Positions 62,906-64,000 of a DNA stretch of 64,000 nucleotides are shown here, one piece after another. Both the position numbers and the translations under genes were made by a program. Positions within the stretch are counted from its first letter, which is position 1. Each line of letters opens with the position of its first letter. Origin of the DNA: Pictodentalium vernedei (taxonomy: Eukaryota > Mollusca > Scaphopoda > Dentaliida > Dentaliidae); NCBI GenBank assembly GCA_031216915.1, contig CM062290.1:252470581-252534580 (forward strand). The letters are read 5' to 3'. Under the pieces are notes generated by a model. The model was given only the letters and a program-made list of their open reading frames with translations. It was not told the DNA's origin and made no database searches.

Positions 62906-63340
62906 GACAAGTCTTAATTGTAATTTCTTGAACTGTTTGAACTTTCATTCATAATTTCAACTTTTAATGCATCACCACTTTGGTCGATGAAACACTGTGA
63001 AACTTAATCACAAACTTACAATCGTTTTATGCCTCACTATTCTAGCATGAATTGTGAGTGGTTAATGTTATCCCCACCAAAAAGTTACTGTACTTTCACA
63101 ACAAACAATAGATCTAAATTTGTAAAAATACTTTAAAGAGAAATAATAACAAAAGGCCTGATGCGCACACCTGACCATAGTTGTTTAAAGAAGGATTTAA
63201 TTTGCATTTATGGCTAGTTGACACTGCAGAGGTATGAAGTTATTCAATTATTTATAACTCGGTTGTCCATGCCAGGTTTTCTCTAGTATTGGTATGCTAC
63301 CACAGAAATAATGCCAAGATTTTATGGAATGCAAAACTAG
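62906..63340. other. No gene seen
   Basis: AT-rich sequence with no recognisable repeat or ORF. Confidence 0.5.
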
Positions 63341-63852
63341 GGAGTCCAAACATCAACCTAGGGACTTCTCCCTAAGGATGCTGTAATACCAAATATCCAA
63401 AGATTCCGACTGGTGGATCTGAAGAAGATTTTTAAAGATTATTCCCCATATTGCACAAATAAAAGATTCTGATTAGTGTTTCTGGAGAAGATGAGTTTTA
63501 ACGATTATTCCTCATATTATACCAAGTTAAAATTTGGTCCCCACAGGAAGCCCAAATATTAACTGAATGACTTGCTTTGAACAAAATTGCTACTGATCCT
63601 TGTAAGGATACTGTATTCCATAATTCAAAAGATTTGGACCAGTGGTTCTGGAAAAGAAGAGTTTTAAAGATTATTCCTCATATTGGTGTAATAATTCAGG
63701 CACCAACAGGGAGCCAAAATATTAACCCAGGGACTTGGTTTGAACAAACTTAGATCTCACCTCCCTAAGAATGCTGTATACCAAATATCAAAAGATTCTG
63801 ACTGGTAGATCTGAAGAAGATTTTTAAATATTTTTCCCCATATTGCACCAAG
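63341..63852 (+). repeat. Dispersed repeat array (family as 58.6 kb)
   Basis: Three units with 'CCAAATATCCAAAGATTCYG', 'GGATCTGAAGAAGATTTTTA' and 'CAAATATTAACTGAA'. Noncoding. Confidence 0.75.
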
Positions 63853-64000
63853 TTAACCCTTAAGTCCTCAGATTAATTTTAAAGTATTTATGGCCTTTTT
63901 CTGCTTACATAGTTATTGATGACTTGGCAGTGGTTCTACATCACTGCTGGCTGCCTATACAGGCAGCCAGCAGTGATGTAGAACCACTGCCAGGGAAAAT
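63853..64000 (+). mobile_element. TTAA-type palindromic MITE cut by the window end
   Basis: TTAACCCTTAAGTCC at 63853, then a perfect-looking hairpin 63926-63992 ('GGCAGTGGTTCTACATCACT' and its complement). The right end lies outside. Confidence 0.65.

Noticed and set aside
1-64000. Bacterial or free viral contig
   Set aside because: LTR and non-LTR retroelements, SINEs, Tc1 elements and eukaryotic splice signals show animal nuclear DNA.

Overview
The window reads as animal nuclear DNA that is almost entirely transposon-derived. No host gene could be recognised with confidence. Several dispersed repeats carry the 'CAGGTGAGC' end motif and the '(A)GGTGAGCGATTAAGACC' type of sequence that I associate with mollusc genomes, so a marine mollusc or another lophotrochozoan is my best guess (inference, not proven).

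Layout. 1-1390 is a composite TGAA satellite. 1391-7214 is a 5'-truncated Ty3/gypsy retrotransposon: pol, then a downstream two-zinc-finger ORF behind a strong splice acceptor, then a 3' LTR. 7370-11340 is a decayed Polinton/Maverick on the minus strand (element 1). 11690-13028 is a LINE reverse-transcriptase remnant split by a MITE. 13-19 kb is a nest of an unclassified repeat, palindromic TTAA-flanked MITEs and Tc1/mariner copies. 20.1-27.3 kb is a second, different Polinton on the minus strand (element 2). It has a protease, major and minor capsid proteins, integrase and packaging ATPase, with TATA boxes in front of several genes. 27.4-31.5 kb holds SINEs and a dispersed repeat. 31539-33055 is a complete Tc1-like element with an intact DD34E transposase.

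34216-57162 is the most informative object: a third Polinton whose two ends can both be placed. The termini are 5'-AG...CT-3', the terminal inverted repeats are over 200 bp, and an exact 6-bp target duplication (AGCGAC) flanks them. It carries a protein-primed-type DNA polymerase B pseudogene near the left end. A capsid, integrase and ATPase cluster that opens with a BIR (inhibitor-of-apoptosis) protein lies near the right end. About 12 kb of later insertions sit between them: a Mutator/YqaJ element, a Helitron-like end, pogo-like and piggyBac-like MITEs, and foldback palindromes. 57.2-64 kb is tandem and dispersed repeats, one more SINE, and a palindrome cut by the window edge.

How the genes fit together. 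In each Polinton, integrase and polymerase serve DNA integration and copying, while ATPase, protease and capsid proteins form a virion-type packaging module. The three copies are clearly different lineages with different gene orders. All are broken by stops and frameshifts, although a few ORFs survive intact (the minor capsid-like ORF at 54498-55355, the membrane protein ORF at 8688-9356, the BIR ORF at 49511-50179). All calls come from reading motifs by eye; no database search was possible.
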